From Adlercreutzia mucosicola DSM 19490 (GTDB lineage Bacteria; Actinomycetota; Coriobacteriia; Coriobacteriales; Eggerthellaceae), in NCBI RefSeq assembly GCF_000422625.1, contig NZ_AUGK01000007.1:1-64000 (forward strand): DNA of 64,000 nucleotides. Direction: 5' to 3'. Numbering within the stretch: position 1 is the stretch's first letter; the number at the start of each line of letters is the position of its first letter. Positions 7,841 through 16,557 of the stretch are shown piece after piece. Below the pieces are notes generated by a model. The model was not told the origin of the DNA and searched no databases. It saw only the letters and a list, made by a program, of their open reading frames with translations. The translations under genes were made by a program, and so were the position numbers.

Positions 7841-8578
7841 CTAGACTTCCTGGTCGCGTGCTGTCTGCAAATTTGCAGATCCCTTATCAAGTACGTGCAT
7901 CAATTGGCTAGCGAGTGAAATCTGCTCAACAGCCTCTTGTTTAGAAATGTCCCTATTACCGTGGGATATCGGATTTCTGTACGAGGAGAGAAACCCTTCA
8001 AAAAGAAGCTTGACGCCTCTACCATAGCTTTTTTCGGAAGGGGTTTTCCAATTAGAAACCGGATATGCCCCATTTTCAGAGAGAAGAGCTCCAACGATCT
8101 CAGTTGCTTCTTTTGGTTCGACCGAGGTGGGTCTAACTTGATTAAAGATGTCGCGAAGCCTTTGCTCGACCTCTTTAATCGCTTTTTCAGCAGCGGGTCC
8201 AAAATGACCATCCGCATATAAACCAAATGACGAATTTTTAATGCGCGGATGAATCGTGTTCCATAATGCAAGATTAAATGGTTCTATTTTTAGGTTTTTA
8301 ATGATTATAAATAGCTCTCCAAAAGCGGAAGGATTTATCGAGTATGAGCTACCTATGCCACCTCCGAAAAGTACAGAGGCGATCCCAAGAAGCTCGTCAG
8401 AGAAAAACGGGTATTCGTCCTTTACCATATTGGCTAAATCTAATAACTGCGCGCGAACTGATTGAAGCGTCCTGCGGTCAATGAATGGCACGCTGCCGTT
8501 TATGAGCTCTCTATTTATATTTTGCGTCCAGATCCAGAATCTATCAATTAGCTTGATGTAATTTGACTGTGAAGACAT
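7841..8578 (-). CDS. TIGR02391-family (HEPN-like) protein
   Basis: The C-terminal half matches the TIGR02391 pattern from memory: LWNTIHPRIKNSSFGLYADG, then HFGPAAEKAIKEVEQRLRDI, and near the end SYRNPISHG, the RNxxxH motif of HEPN RNases. Such proteins are common in defense islands. The start at 8578 is chosen because AGGA lies seven bases upstream; an in-frame ATG at 8596 lacks a ribosome site. It sits between the XRE gene (28 bases upstream) and Shedu (2 bases downstream), so it probably works with one of them. The biochemical role is not known. Confidence 0.75.
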   Translation of the reverse strand: MSSQSNYIKLIDRFWIWTQNINRELINGSVPFIDRRTLQSVRAQLLDLANMVKDEYPFFSDELLGIASVLFGGGIGSSYSINPSAFGELFIIIKNLKIEPFNLALWNTIHPRIKNSSFGLYADGHFGPAAEKAIKEVEQRLRDIFNQVRPTSVEPKEATEIVGALLSENGAYPVSNWKTPSEKSYGRGVKLLFEGFLSSYRNPISHGNRDISKQEAVEQISLASQLMHVLDKGSANLQTARDQEV

Positions 8579-8606
8579 ATATGAATCCTGTTTCATTCAG
8601 AGCCGT

Positions 8607-8903
8607 TTACTTCATCGATTCGCTCGCTGAAGACACATCCAGCTTGAGTCCAAGAGCCCTTATAACCTTCTGCACTGTGTCAAAGGAGGGATTTCCGGTG
8701 GGAGAAAGCGCTTTGTAGAGTCCGTCGCGCGTTATACCAGTCTCCCTGGAGAGCAGGGTCATTCCCCTTGCTCGAGCGATATCGCCGAGAGCAGCAGAGA
8801 TTACAGAAGTATTTCCATTTTCCAGTGCGGCGTTTAGATAGGCCGCCATATCTTCCTCAGTCTTCAGGTGTTCGGAAGCATCCCATTTCGTTGCTGTCTT
8901 CAT
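8607..8903 (-). CDS. XRE/HigA-like antitoxin-type regulator
   Basis: The 98-residue product resembles the addiction-module antidote family TIGR02684: SEHLKTEEDMAAYLNAALEN, an XRE helix-turn-helix (GMTLLSRETGITRDGLYKAL) and the conserved GNPSFDTVQKVIRALGLKL. The usual partner toxin (a RelE/HigB-like protein encoded just upstream) is absent, so this is an orphan antitoxin or a dedicated repressor of the downstream TIGR02391-Shedu genes. ATG 8903 has GGACGGAT in front; an upstream ATG at 8963 is less likely. A palindrome lies over the presumed promoter. Confidence 0.78.
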   Translation of the reverse strand: MKTATKWDASEHLKTEEDMAAYLNAALENGNTSVISAALGDIARARGMTLLSRETGITRDGLYKALSPTGNPSFDTVQKVIRALGLKLDVSSASESMK

Positions 8904-8968
8904 ATCCGTCCTATATTGGTTGTTATCGGCATTGAACCATTTGGTGGGCTCAACTGCTTTCAAAATCT

Positions 8969-8998
8969 ATTATGCCATATTGTATATTATACTATACA
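8969..8998 (-). promoter_or_regulatory. Promoter and palindromic operator of the XRE-TIGR02391-Shedu operon
   Basis: On the minus strand a TATAAT box lies at 8986-8991 and a second candidate, CATAAT, at 8969-8974. The first is embedded in TGTATATTATACTATACA (8981-8998), whose TGTATA/TATACA ends form a dyad. The XRE protein encoded 65-80 bases downstream is the obvious candidate to bind it. Confidence 0.55.
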
Positions 8999-9374
8999 TC
9001 TAAACAATGATGTACTGACGGCGTAATTAATTTCCATATTGGATCATCGGGCAGATGTTTTTCGGCGACTACAAAGTGATACTGTATCTAGCTGGAAATC
9101 TCAGACTGTGCGGTGCGAAATGATAAGAAATGCCCATGCAACACTGTTTTTCGCTTATCCGTTTCAGAGTGGGATAGAACATATATTCGGTCTCTGCTCG
9201 TTTTGAGCAGTTTACTCCAGTTCACAGAGATTGGCCAAACAGTCTCTGCTCTCTAAGCCCCTGACGACAAATGTCTTCGCTCGGGGGTAGAGGATCCCTG
9301 CGCTCGCCTATATGGTTATTACCGGGATGAGCGCACATGGGGCATGCTGGCGAATTGTGGAAGTCGGGAGGGAG
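8999..9374. other. Intergenic, no gene seen
   Basis: Roughly 375 bases between the Shedu operon promoter and the end of the toxin lipoprotein gene. No coding frame, RNA or strong hairpin with a U-tract was recognised. Confidence 0.4.
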
Positions 9375-10568
9375 TCAAGCAGCCTGCTTGTAAATCTGAA
9401 CCAAGGAAGCCTTGTTGATCTGAGATCTTTCCCTGTTGAACACTTGACGCTCTATCTCGGAGTCTTGTTTTAAGTGCAAGCCAGGGGCGTCGTGCTCCGA
9501 TTTCGAGAGAAGCGCTAGGGTCCCATCGTTCTTTTGCCCAACATGATGGTACTCGTAGCTTATGCCGTTCTCATCAATAGGGTTGAGCCCCTTCTCCATT
9601 CTCTGTACGTTTGTGAGACCGTTTTCGTCAATGCGCTTCATATCGATCTCTCTGGAGAGTATGCGCCTGGTACCTTCCGGCGTTTTGATTACGCACTCCT
9701 TAAGCCCCGCGTTCTTGTAGACCTCGTACTCGTCCATGTTTCGCATATTTCGAATTGTCTGGAGAGAGTATTTTGACTCCAGCTGGACCGTTGCGGCTTC
9801 ATTCATAGTGAGGCCGGCTTCTCCGGCTTTCTTCGCGTACTTTGACGCGCGTAAAAGACCAATGCCCTCAACGCTGGCGCCGGTGACAGCGCCGATAATC
9901 GCACCGGTCTTGTAACCCTCGCTAGCCGAAAGAGCGGCCGACTTGATCGCCTCGTCTATCTCGCCGGTTTGAACCTCGGTCGCTATTCCAGCGAAGACTC
10001 CCGATATCGTGGCGTCTATTGCAGCTCCAGCGATAGCTCCGCCTGTCGCGAAGGTGAAGAGGGCCGTTACCGTGGCAGGAGCGCCGACAGTCGGAGCGAG
10101 CACGGTGACGGTCGCACAAACGACGATGACACCCGTTCCTGTTGCCACGTTAGTTGCCACCTGCTCCCAGGTATCGTCGAAATCCTCGAAAGGCTTCACC
10201 ACGGTCTGACCGCCTTCGGCAGTGAATACATAGGGTGCGTCTCCGAAATAGTCCCTAATCTCGGATAGCGTATAGCCGAAGAAGACGTTCTCCTGGGAGT
10301 TGTATTTCAGTTCGTCCAGGTATTCTTGCGAGACGTAGGCGACCTCAACCTCATCGATGAGGAAATCATCGGAGTCCAATGATTCTCGAAGGCTTACGTA
10401 GACGCTTTCCTCAAGTCCCTCGACCACCTCGGGGTCGGAGGGTGTCGAATACTCCTCAGGGAATTGATAGGATACGGGCTCGACTATCTCTGAATCCGAG
10501 GATGTTGAGGGGGTGCAGCCGGAAAGTGCCAGGCATCCACAGAGCAGCAGTGCTAACAGCCTTTTCAT
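9375..10568 (-). CDS. Lipoprotein with C-terminal LHH/YHH-type HNH nuclease toxin domain
   Basis: The 397-residue product begins with a lipoprotein signal (LSGC, lipid cysteine at residue 18). The middle has a Gly/Ala-rich hydrophobic segment (about 135-230) like the pre-toxin region of polymorphic toxins. The last 80 residues read as an LHH-signature nuclease of the HNH/Endo VII superfamily: MEKGLNPIDENGISYEYHHV (His 341 and 342), then SKSEHDAPGLH with conserved histidines. It would sit on the outside of the membrane and kill neighbours or competitors after transfer. ATG 10568 overlaps the stop of the upstream surface-protein gene, so the two are coupled. No immunity gene is evident on either side. 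Confidence 0.72.
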   Translation of the reverse strand: MKRLLALLLCGCLALSGCTPSTSSDSEIVEPVSYQFPEEYSTPSDPEVVEGLEESVYVSLRESLDSDDFLIDEVEVAYVSQEYLDELKYNSQENVFFGYTLSEIRDYFGDAPYVFTAEGGQTVVKPFEDFDDTWEQVATNVATGTGVIVVCATVTVLAPTVGAPATVTALFTFATGGAIAGAAIDATISGVFAGIATEVQTGEIDEAIKSAALSASEGYKTGAIIGAVTGASVEGIGLLRASKYAKKAGEAGLTMNEAATVQLESKYSLQTIRNMRNMDEYEVYKNAGLKECVIKTPEGTRRILSREIDMKRIDENGLTNVQRMEKGLNPIDENGISYEYHHVGQKNDGTLALLSKSEHDAPGLHLKQDSEIERQVFNRERSQINKASLVQIYKQAA

Positions 10569-11818
10569 TTCTCGTCCTCCTCGCCGTTGCTCAGGAGTTT
10601 GGGATCGGTCTTCGCTTCAAGTTGGGCTGTCTCTTCCGAGAGAGCCGGGCGCTTGCGCCTCCTGTTCAACAGCAGGGCGACAATGATGACGAGCGCCGCT
10701 GCAGCGAGCAATGCGACAAGGACAATAGGGAAGCCCTTGTCTTCGGGCTCCTCGACCTCGGGCGCAGCGATCGGCGTCTGCTCGGGCGTGATGAGCATTC
10801 CCTCGTCGCTGATCGCGTCGCCTTCGGCGAGCCGTGCGTTGATGGTTTCGATGGGGAGTCCCGTTACCGCGTAGCACTTAAGCACGGGGTCGTTACCCAC
10901 GTAGATCTTCTTCACGGTCTCCTGGCCCGTGCTTGGATTCGAGGCGGTGATGGTGTAGATGCCTTCCTCGGTATACTCGTCGCCGTCGCGAGCAGGTCCG
11001 TTGAAGCGCGTGTCCTCGACGAGGCCGTTGCTACCGGCGGCTAGCAGCTCCTTCTTTATGTTGATGTTGAGGTATCGCGATTTCGCGAGATCAAGGTAGA
11101 ACCCGTTAGGAGCGTAAGCCTCGTTAGTTAACTCAGAGTGCGTTACGAGATCGAACGGGAAGACCATGCAGTTGCCGTTCCTCACCTCAAAGTAGAAGTC
11201 AATCTTGTAGTTCGCATACTCGGGAACGAGCGACACCGGCCCAACCTTCCTCGGGTCGTTGCGCACCTCATAGTCAAGCTGAACTTCGTAGTTGCCCTCT
11301 TCGAGAAAGACCACCTCGGTCTCAGCGCCCTGTTCGATTCCTTCGAGATAGTTGGTATAGATCTGGGGCTCGCCGGTGGCGTTCTGATAGTTGGTCTGGC
11401 GAATGATGAGCGCGCCGCGTCCGAAGTCGGTCCTATCTATCCCGAAATGCTGGTTGTAGCCGTCCGTATCTGCGTTGACTTTCAGGTTCTCGTTGCCGTT
11501 CAGGGCGTCGAGGTTCTGGTCGAGTCTGAATGTCAGCCTGATCTGGTCATCGGTCGTCTTCAGGAACACCGGGTAGCCTTGCGCGCTCTCGGTCTCGCTT
11601 GTGTATCCGCTGATGATGAACTGACCGAGATTCCAACCGAAGTGCCAATCGTCTCGGGAAAACTCGTTGGTCTCGTTATAGCCGGTGTCAAGTCCGGCGT
11701 TCGCGGCCGTGCCGATGTAGAAGACCTGCTCGTTGGCCTCGTCGGCGAGAGCGAGCGCGGGAGCCAGAACCATCGCTAGTGATGCCGCGCACAGGCAGCC
11801 CATGAGTTTTTTGATCAT
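10565..11818 (-). CDS. Secreted surface protein with C-terminal membrane anchor
   Basis: I do not recognise the family. The 417-residue product has a Sec signal (cut probably after LAPALALA), an extracellular domain of mixed beta character, and a single membrane helix near residues 365-388 followed by the stop-transfer NRRRKR and a short acidic cytoplasmic tail. It is the first gene of a two-gene unit with the YHH-nuclease lipoprotein (ATGA overlap), so it may display, deliver or neutralise that toxin. GGAGG precedes ATG 11818. Confidence 0.6.
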   Translation of the reverse strand: MIKKLMGCLCAASLAMVLAPALALADEANEQVFYIGTAANAGLDTGYNETNEFSRDDWHFGWNLGQFIISGYTSETESAQGYPVFLKTTDDQIRLTFRLDQNLDALNGNENLKVNADTDGYNQHFGIDRTDFGRGALIIRQTNYQNATGEPQIYTNYLEGIEQGAETEVVFLEEGNYEVQLDYEVRNDPRKVGPVSLVPEYANYKIDFYFEVRNGNCMVFPFDLVTHSELTNEAYAPNGFYLDLAKSRYLNINIKKELLAAGSNGLVEDTRFNGPARDGDEYTEEGIYTITASNPSTGQETVKKIYVGNDPVLKCYAVTGLPIETINARLAEGDAISDEGMLITPEQTPIAAPEVEEPEDKGFPIVLVALLAAAALVIIVALLLNRRRKRPALSEETAQLEAKTDPKLLSNGEEDEK

Positions 11819-12051
11819 ATGAATCCTCCGATTATCTCGTCGGGTTAAATAGCGTTTCCTTCGGCATCACCGATTGTCTGCCTGCCTCTCGTTCCCCAGT
11901 GGAGTCGCCCGTTGCTTGGATGTACTGGGCGAAATCATCACGTCAATTTTACCCTATGTAGTTGCGGGCCATTTCGATGACATATACGCGGTCGCTGTTG
12001 GGGCTGTTCGTCTAGAATGGAGGCAACAATAGCGGCGACAAGGAGCGTGAA

Positions 12052-12924
12052 ATGATCCTTCGGGAATGCAGCCATTCGGCGCCACCAACCTACGAAAGCC
12101 GTGCCCCGAAAGCCCTCAGGGCCATCGTGTGCGGGGCTGCTGTGGGCGATGCGCTTGGGGTGCCCTATGAGTGCATGGAGCGTGGCACTTTCGAATGCGC
12201 GGGCATGGTCGGCGGGGGAGCGCACGGGATGCCTGCGGGCACGTTCTCGGACGACACGTCGCTTTTGCTTGCGACCTGCGACAGCATCGGAGCTTGCGGC
12301 GGCATCGATGTCGACGACATGCGCCGCCGCTTCAGGTCGTGGCTCTATGAGGGTACGTATACCGTCGACGGGCATGCTTTCGGGGTCGGCAACGCCACCG
12401 CTACCGCGCTTTGCCAGGGGTTCGGCTGCGACGGGGAGCGCTCCAACGGCAACGGATCACTCATGCGCATCGCGCCGCTGGCCCTTACCGATGCGATCGA
12501 CGACGAGGTCAGGGCAGTGTCGGCCATCACGCATGCCCATCCGATATCCACGGAGTCCTGCGTTTTCTTCGTGCGCGTCCTGAGGAACGTGCTGGAGGGG
12601 GAGGGGCTGGAAGGCGCCATCGGGCGCAACATCCCCGACGACGGGCGCTTCGCCTTCCTGGAGGCCATCCAGGAGCTGCCTCGCGACGAGATCAGCTCGA
12701 CGGGCTACGTCCTGGACACCTTGGGCGCCGCGCCCTGGTGCGCGTGCAACACCGGCAGCTTCGAGGAATGCGTGACGGAGGCGGTGAACCTGGGCGACGA
12801 CTCCGACACCACCGCCTGCGTCGCCGGCGCGCTGGCAGCCGCCCTCTACGGCTACGATTCTATTCCCCGGCAATGGCTGGGCCAGCTCCGCGGGAAAGAG
12901 GTTATCGAGCGGTGTCTATTCTGA
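12052..12924 (+). CDS. ADP-ribosylglycohydrolase (DraG family)
   Basis: This enzyme removes ADP-ribose from modified proteins or nucleic acids using two metal ions. The 290-residue product shows the family blocks in order: GAAVGDALGVPYE, GTFSDDTSLLLAT (metal-binding Asp pair), ERSNGNGSLMRIAPL, THAHP and NLGDDSDTTACVAGALAAA. AAGGAG stands six bases before ATG 12052. The lone position beside defense genes and a Fic gene suggests a role in reversing ADP-ribosylation during conflict, but housekeeping roles are also common in this family. Confidence 0.9.
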   Translation: MILRECSHSAPPTYESRAPKALRAIVCGAAVGDALGVPYECMERGTFECAGMVGGGAHGMPAGTFSDDTSLLLATCDSIGACGGIDVDDMRRRFRSWLYEGTYTVDGHAFGVGNATATALCQGFGCDGERSNGNGSLMRIAPLALTDAIDDEVRAVSAITHAHPISTESCVFFVRVLRNVLEGEGLEGAIGRNIPDDGRFAFLEAIQELPRDEISSTGYVLDTLGAAPWCACNTGSFEECVTEAVNLGDDSDTTACVAGALAAALYGYDSIPRQWLGQLRGKEVIERCLF

Positions 12925-12956
12925 TGGCCAGTGAGACAACGACCGATCGTGGGTCT

Positions 12957-13169
12957 GGAGCGCTGGAGGCCATTGGCGATAGCTGCCCTAAGTACGTGGT
13001 CTCGATGGACCCTGTTGCCGTGGGCAGGAATGGCATCACCCGTCTGAGGCCCATCGGCTTTCTCAGTGACGAATCATTGCGCCGCTTGGGTTTCGCTCAT
13101 CGGGTGCCCGATTCATTGTTTGCGTCCGTGCAACTTAAAAGTGTCGTTAGCGCGTTTGAGGCTTTGTAA
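12957..13169 (+). pseudogene. ATPase (DUF4143 type), C-terminal remnant
   Basis: The frame reads ALEAIGDSCPKYVVSMDPVA and ends at a stop at 13167-13169. This resembles the end of the widespread AAA ATPases with a DUF4143 C-terminal domain, in which a GDnYPKYVlS motif lies near the C-terminus. Everything before it, including the Walker motifs, is missing. It follows the glycohydrolase gene directly and carries the first TCGTTAG repeat at 13138-13150, inside the frame. Confidence 0.6.
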
Positions 13170-13239
13170 CGACGAAATTTCATGATAAAGTGTCGTTAGA
13201 ATACTATATAAGACTTTAATAGCTCTAAAGTGTCGTTAG
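13138..13239 (+). repeat. Three direct AAAGTGTCGTTAG repeats upstream of fic
   Basis: Identical 13-bp copies at 13138-13150, 13187-13199 and 13227-13239, with an inverted partial copy TAACGAC at 13167-13173. The third overlaps the ribosome-binding region of the Fic gene (start 13248). They look like operators; the Fic protein has its own C-terminal winged helix. Confidence 0.75.
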
Positions 13240-13247
13240 GATGCGCT

Positions 13248-14414
13248 ATGAAAATAGAGAACAACGGGCAGGGCTTTCTCAGGAAAAACCTTACAGGAGA
13301 GCTGGAGTACTCTTCATTCGTGCCAACTCCGCTATCGAACGTGGCCGCCCTGGAGCTTAGCTCTGACACTGTAAAGTTGCTCAGCGCTTGCTCGAGGAAG
13401 ATTGGCGAGCTTGAAGGTATGCTCAGATTTGTTCCGAATGCTTCGATGTATCTGGCGATGTACGTCCGCAAGGAAGCCTTGCTGTCGGCGCAAATTGAAG
13501 GAACGCAGTGCACGTTTGACGATATTCTCGACCCGTCCAATGTCGGACTTACTCGCAAAGATGTGTCCGACGTGGTCGCCTACGTTAAGGCGACGGAGTA
13601 TGCGGTGAAAAGGATGCAGACGCTTCCCCTGTGTGCGCGTCTTCTTAAGGAGACGCATGAAGTGTTGCTTGAGGGGACGCGCGGACAGGAAAAGGATCCC
13701 GGACAGATGAGAGTCTCTCAAAACTGGATAGGTCCAGCCGGCTGCACTCTGCGCGATGCATCGTTCGTTCCTCCAAACGTCGACGATATGGCCGATACTC
13801 TTTCAGAAATGGAGGCATTCGTAAACAACGAGCACGGAATTGACCCTATTGTGAAAGCGGCGCTCGTTCATTATCAGTTTGAGACGATTCATCCGTTTCT
13901 CGATGGCAACGGAAGAATCGGAAGGCTCCTGATAACGCTCTCGCTAATGAACGATGGCGTTCTGAGCGGTGCGGTGTTCTATCCTTCCTACCAGCTGAAG
14001 CTGCGGCGAAGCGAGTACTACGCCATGCTAACCAAGGTGCGCGAGTGCGGCGCCTACACAGAATGGGTCGAATTCTTCTGCGACTGTTTGCTGGCAAGCG
14101 CCGAGGATGCGGTTAGGGCGATGGAGTTGCTTGTCAACCTGAGGAACAAAAACGCATCCCTCATCAACGAGGAAATGGGACGGTCGGTCGGCAACGGCCA
14201 AAGACTTTTGGAGCTGATTGAGGGCAATCCGATTGTCGATGTGAACTTTGTGGCAGAGCAACTCGAGATTTCAAGGACAACTGCGGTGAAATTGGTGAAG
14301 GCTTTCTGCGACCTGGGCATATTGGCACAGCTTGAGGCTAACAAGCAGCGATATCGGGTCTATCTGTACGAAGATTATCTCGCCATTCTTCGGCGCGGGG
14401 GAGATCCGTTGTAG
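13248..14414 (+). CDS. Fic-family AMP transferase with C-terminal winged helix (class II)
   Basis: Fic enzymes transfer AMP (or another nucleotide part) to target proteins. The 388-residue product has the inhibitory helix motif SAQIEG at residues 80-85, so it is a class II Fic with the self-inhibiting helix on the N-terminal side. The catalytic loop HPFLDGNGR is at 215-223. The C-terminal part (IVDVNFVAEQLEISRTTAVK) is a winged helix, giving a likely autoregulator. ATG 13248 is preceded by AGGA; an in-frame GTG at 13230 lies inside the repeat and is unlikely. Repeats of TCGTTAG flank both sides of the gene. Confidence 0.9.
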   Translation: MKIENNGQGFLRKNLTGELEYSSFVPTPLSNVAALELSSDTVKLLSACSRKIGELEGMLRFVPNASMYLAMYVRKEALLSAQIEGTQCTFDDILDPSNVGLTRKDVSDVVAYVKATEYAVKRMQTLPLCARLLKETHEVLLEGTRGQEKDPGQMRVSQNWIGPAGCTLRDASFVPPNVDDMADTLSEMEAFVNNEHGIDPIVKAALVHYQFETIHPFLDGNGRIGRLLITLSLMNDGVLSGAVFYPSYQLKLRRSEYYAMLTKVRECGAYTEWVEFFCDCLLASAEDAVRAMELLVNLRNKNASLINEEMGRSVGNGQRLLELIEGNPIVDVNFVAEQLEISRTTAVKLVKAFCDLGILAQLEANKQRYRVYLYEDYLAILRRGGDPL

Positions 14415-14477
14415 ACGCCGTGGAGGGAAGCGCCTTATTCGCGGGGCGTTGCGCCTGTCAAGCGCCTGATGGTCTAA

Positions 14478-14580
14478 ATGCGTCGTTAGCTCAGTTGCCA
14501 ATCCTCTAACGATACTTTATCTCGGTAATCTTTCCTTAGATGATGGCCAGGGGCTGTAGCGACTTTAACCTGTCGTTAGA
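14478..14580. repeat. Three TCGTTAG-type repeats downstream of fic
   Basis: AAATGCGTCGTTAG ends at 14490, CTAACGATACTTT (inverted copy) lies at 14507-14519, and AACCTGTCGTTAG at 14568-14580. With the three upstream copies they bracket the Fic gene. They are slightly diverged from the upstream set. Confidence 0.65.
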
Positions 14581-14653
14581 AAAGTCCGAGCCGACAGCTG
14601 CGGCTGCCGGCTCGGGCGAAAACACAGGGTATGCCGGGGGGCGGATGGTATTC

Positions 14654-15616
14654 CTACTTGTTCTCCTCCACGATGCGCTGGTAGGCCTTCGTGTCGGCGT
14701 AGATCTGGTCCTTCAGCGGGTTCAGCTTCAGCTTGCGGATGCGGTGGAACTGGTAGACCGCAAGCGCCGCGTTCGACGCGAGCGCGAGCAGGCTTACCAC
14801 GAAGAACGCCGTGGGGTTGTGCGTGGTCGGAATGGGGGCGAGCACGTCGGCGAACTGGGGCACCGTCATCACGAACATAATCCAGAGGGCCAGCGTCTGC
14901 GCCCGGTGCTGCAGCCACGCGCCGCGTTTGATGAAGAACGTCGGGATGGTGCACGCCAGAAGCAGCGCCAGGCCGCAGTAGGCGGAGTGGTCCGAGATGC
15001 AGTTGTAGGTGTAGGCGAAGTTCCAAAGATCGTAGGCGATGACCCAGGCCCAGATCATGTCCGGCCAGATCATGTCCTTCGAGGAGTCCTTCGAGATGAA
15101 AATGCCGAACCAGCCGCAGATCGTGATGATGTTCAAGATGCCCGCAATGCCGTTCATGATGTTCCACGGGCCCGAAATGGTCCAGAGGTTCTCAACGACG
15201 CCGCCCTCCCACAGCGCGAAGCCGAACACCTGGAAGTCGCGGATGACCGCCTCGGCGATGTTGATTGCCAGAATGAGTGGCGGGAAGCAGAGCGCCCAGC
15301 GCTTCTCGTAGAGGTAGTGGGTCTTGCCGTCCGCTCCGCGCCATTTCACGAAGCGCAGGGCGATGAACCCGAGGCATCCGGCCAGCGCAGAATAGGTTTT
15401 CACCCAGTTGAACCAGGTGCCCGTGCCGTATTCGTTGCCGGGCGCGGCGGTTTCGGGCCACACGAAGAGCGTGAGCGCAATCGGCACAAGGGCGAACAGA
15501 ACGAGCCCGCACCACAGCTTGACGCGGCCCAGCTCGTTGAAGGCCATCAAAGCGAAGAGAACGAAAAGCCAAATGACCCAATAGATCGGATCGGCTGCCT
15601 GATAGAGGATGCCCAT
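14654..15616 (-). CDS. DUF5692-type multi-pass membrane protein
   Basis: The 320-residue product has about eight to nine hydrophobic helices and tryptophan-rich loops, for example GVVENLWTISGPWNIMNGIA and SSKDMIWPDMIWAWVIAYDL. From memory it fits the DUF5692 membrane family of gut Actinobacteria; the function is unknown. AAAGGAG precedes ATG 15616. A TetR regulator is divergently encoded across a 175-base gap that holds a palindrome, which implies that this protein is induced by a small ligand. Confidence 0.7.
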   Translation of the reverse strand: MGILYQAADPIYWVIWLFVLFALMAFNELGRVKLWCGLVLFALVPIALTLFVWPETAAPGNEYGTGTWFNWVKTYSALAGCLGFIALRFVKWRGADGKTHYLYEKRWALCFPPLILAINIAEAVIRDFQVFGFALWEGGVVENLWTISGPWNIMNGIAGILNIITICGWFGIFISKDSSKDMIWPDMIWAWVIAYDLWNFAYTYNCISDHSAYCGLALLLACTIPTFFIKRGAWLQHRAQTLALWIMFVMTVPQFADVLAPIPTTHNPTAFFVVSLLALASNAALAVYQFHRIRKLKLNPLKDQIYADTKAYQRIVEENK

Positions 15617-15729
15617 GAGGTCTCCTTTCGTCGTGCCTCCGCGTGCCTTGCGAGCGGGGATGCGGCTTGCGGTGCATTCTTACGCGAACCGATTTGCTTG
15701 GAGTCTAGCAAATGCCTGAACTGCGATAT

Positions 15730-15754
15730 TTCACAAAATGCTATGATTTGTGAA
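15730..15754. promoter_or_regulatory. Palindromic operator between DUF5692 gene and tetR
   Basis: Perfect 8-bp arms TTCACAAA (15730-15737) and TTTGTGAA (15747-15754) with a 9-base spacer lie in the divergent intergenic region, the usual place for a TetR operator. Confidence 0.65.
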
Positions 15755-15791
15755 GGACATTTTGAAGAGGAGAGGCGGGGCGATTCAAAGG

Positions 15792-16466
15792 ATGGCGATC
15801 AAGCGCGATTATGGGAAAATGACGCCGCTGCAGGCAGCTGGCTGTTTGCGGGAAAGGCGCCGTGACCTGAAGGAGTCGCGGCGGCTGACCGACACGCCAG
15901 GCGCGATTGTGGCCGCGGCGCGCAAGCTCTTCGAGCGGCAGGGGGTGCGGGCGACGTCCGTTGCGTCCATTGCGCGGGAGGCGAATGTCACGCGCGAGCT
16001 CGTCTACTACCACTTCGCGAACCGCAACGGCGTGATCGAGGCGGTCATCGACGACTACGTGGAAGATTTGGTCGAAAGCGTGATCGTGTGGAACGAGGCG
16101 AGAATCTTCGGCGACACGCCCGGATCGCTGAAGAAGTGCATCCGGACGTTTCGGTACTCGCTCTACGATGGGGCGGGAAGGCCGCGTCCGATGATAGCCG
16201 TGCTCGAGGAGCTGGGCGTGAGGGATGCCTTCGACGTGCGCGCCACGCGCGAGGCGGCGGACTGCCTGGCGAATCATATCGCGAAGGAGTACGCGGCCTA
16301 TCATCAGGTCGAAATCGAGCTCGTGCATGAAATGTTTTGCGTTGTGATTTTCGGTTTGGTGGGCCTGATGAAGGTGAATCCCCAGATAGAAGACGACGTC
16401 CTCATGAAGGTGGTAGAGCAAACCCTCCGCCTCGACATGGTGCCGATCGAATCGGAGGAGGGGTGA
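15792..16466 (+). CDS. TetR/AcrR-family regulator
   Basis: The N-terminal helix-turn-helix is clear: PGAIVAAARKLFERQGVRAT, then SVASIAREANVTRELVYYHF, a canonical TetR recognition helix. The ligand domain is helical and not assignable. ATG 15792 gives 224 residues; GTG 15750 and TTG 15762 are in frame but the first lies inside the palindrome. It likely represses itself and the divergent DUF5692 gene. Confidence 0.85.
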   Translation: MAIKRDYGKMTPLQAAGCLRERRRDLKESRRLTDTPGAIVAAARKLFERQGVRATSVASIAREANVTRELVYYHFANRNGVIEAVIDDYVEDLVESVIVWNEARIFGDTPGSLKKCIRTFRYSLYDGAGRPRPMIAVLEELGVRDAFDVRATREAADCLANHIAKEYAAYHQVEIELVHEMFCVVIFGLVGLMKVNPQIEDDVLMKVVEQTLRLDMVPIESEEG

Positions 16467-16557
16467 GTGCTCCACGAGCACCCATCGACAAAGCGAATCG
16501 CCTGCACGAACAGCTCTCGCTATTTGCCACTTGGTGCTTAGAGTCCGGCTGTCTCAG

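Noticed and set aside
13166-14580. TCGTTAG copies as a CRISPR array
   Set aside because: Only three copies per side, irregular spacing of 40-49 bases, mixed orientation and no cas genes.
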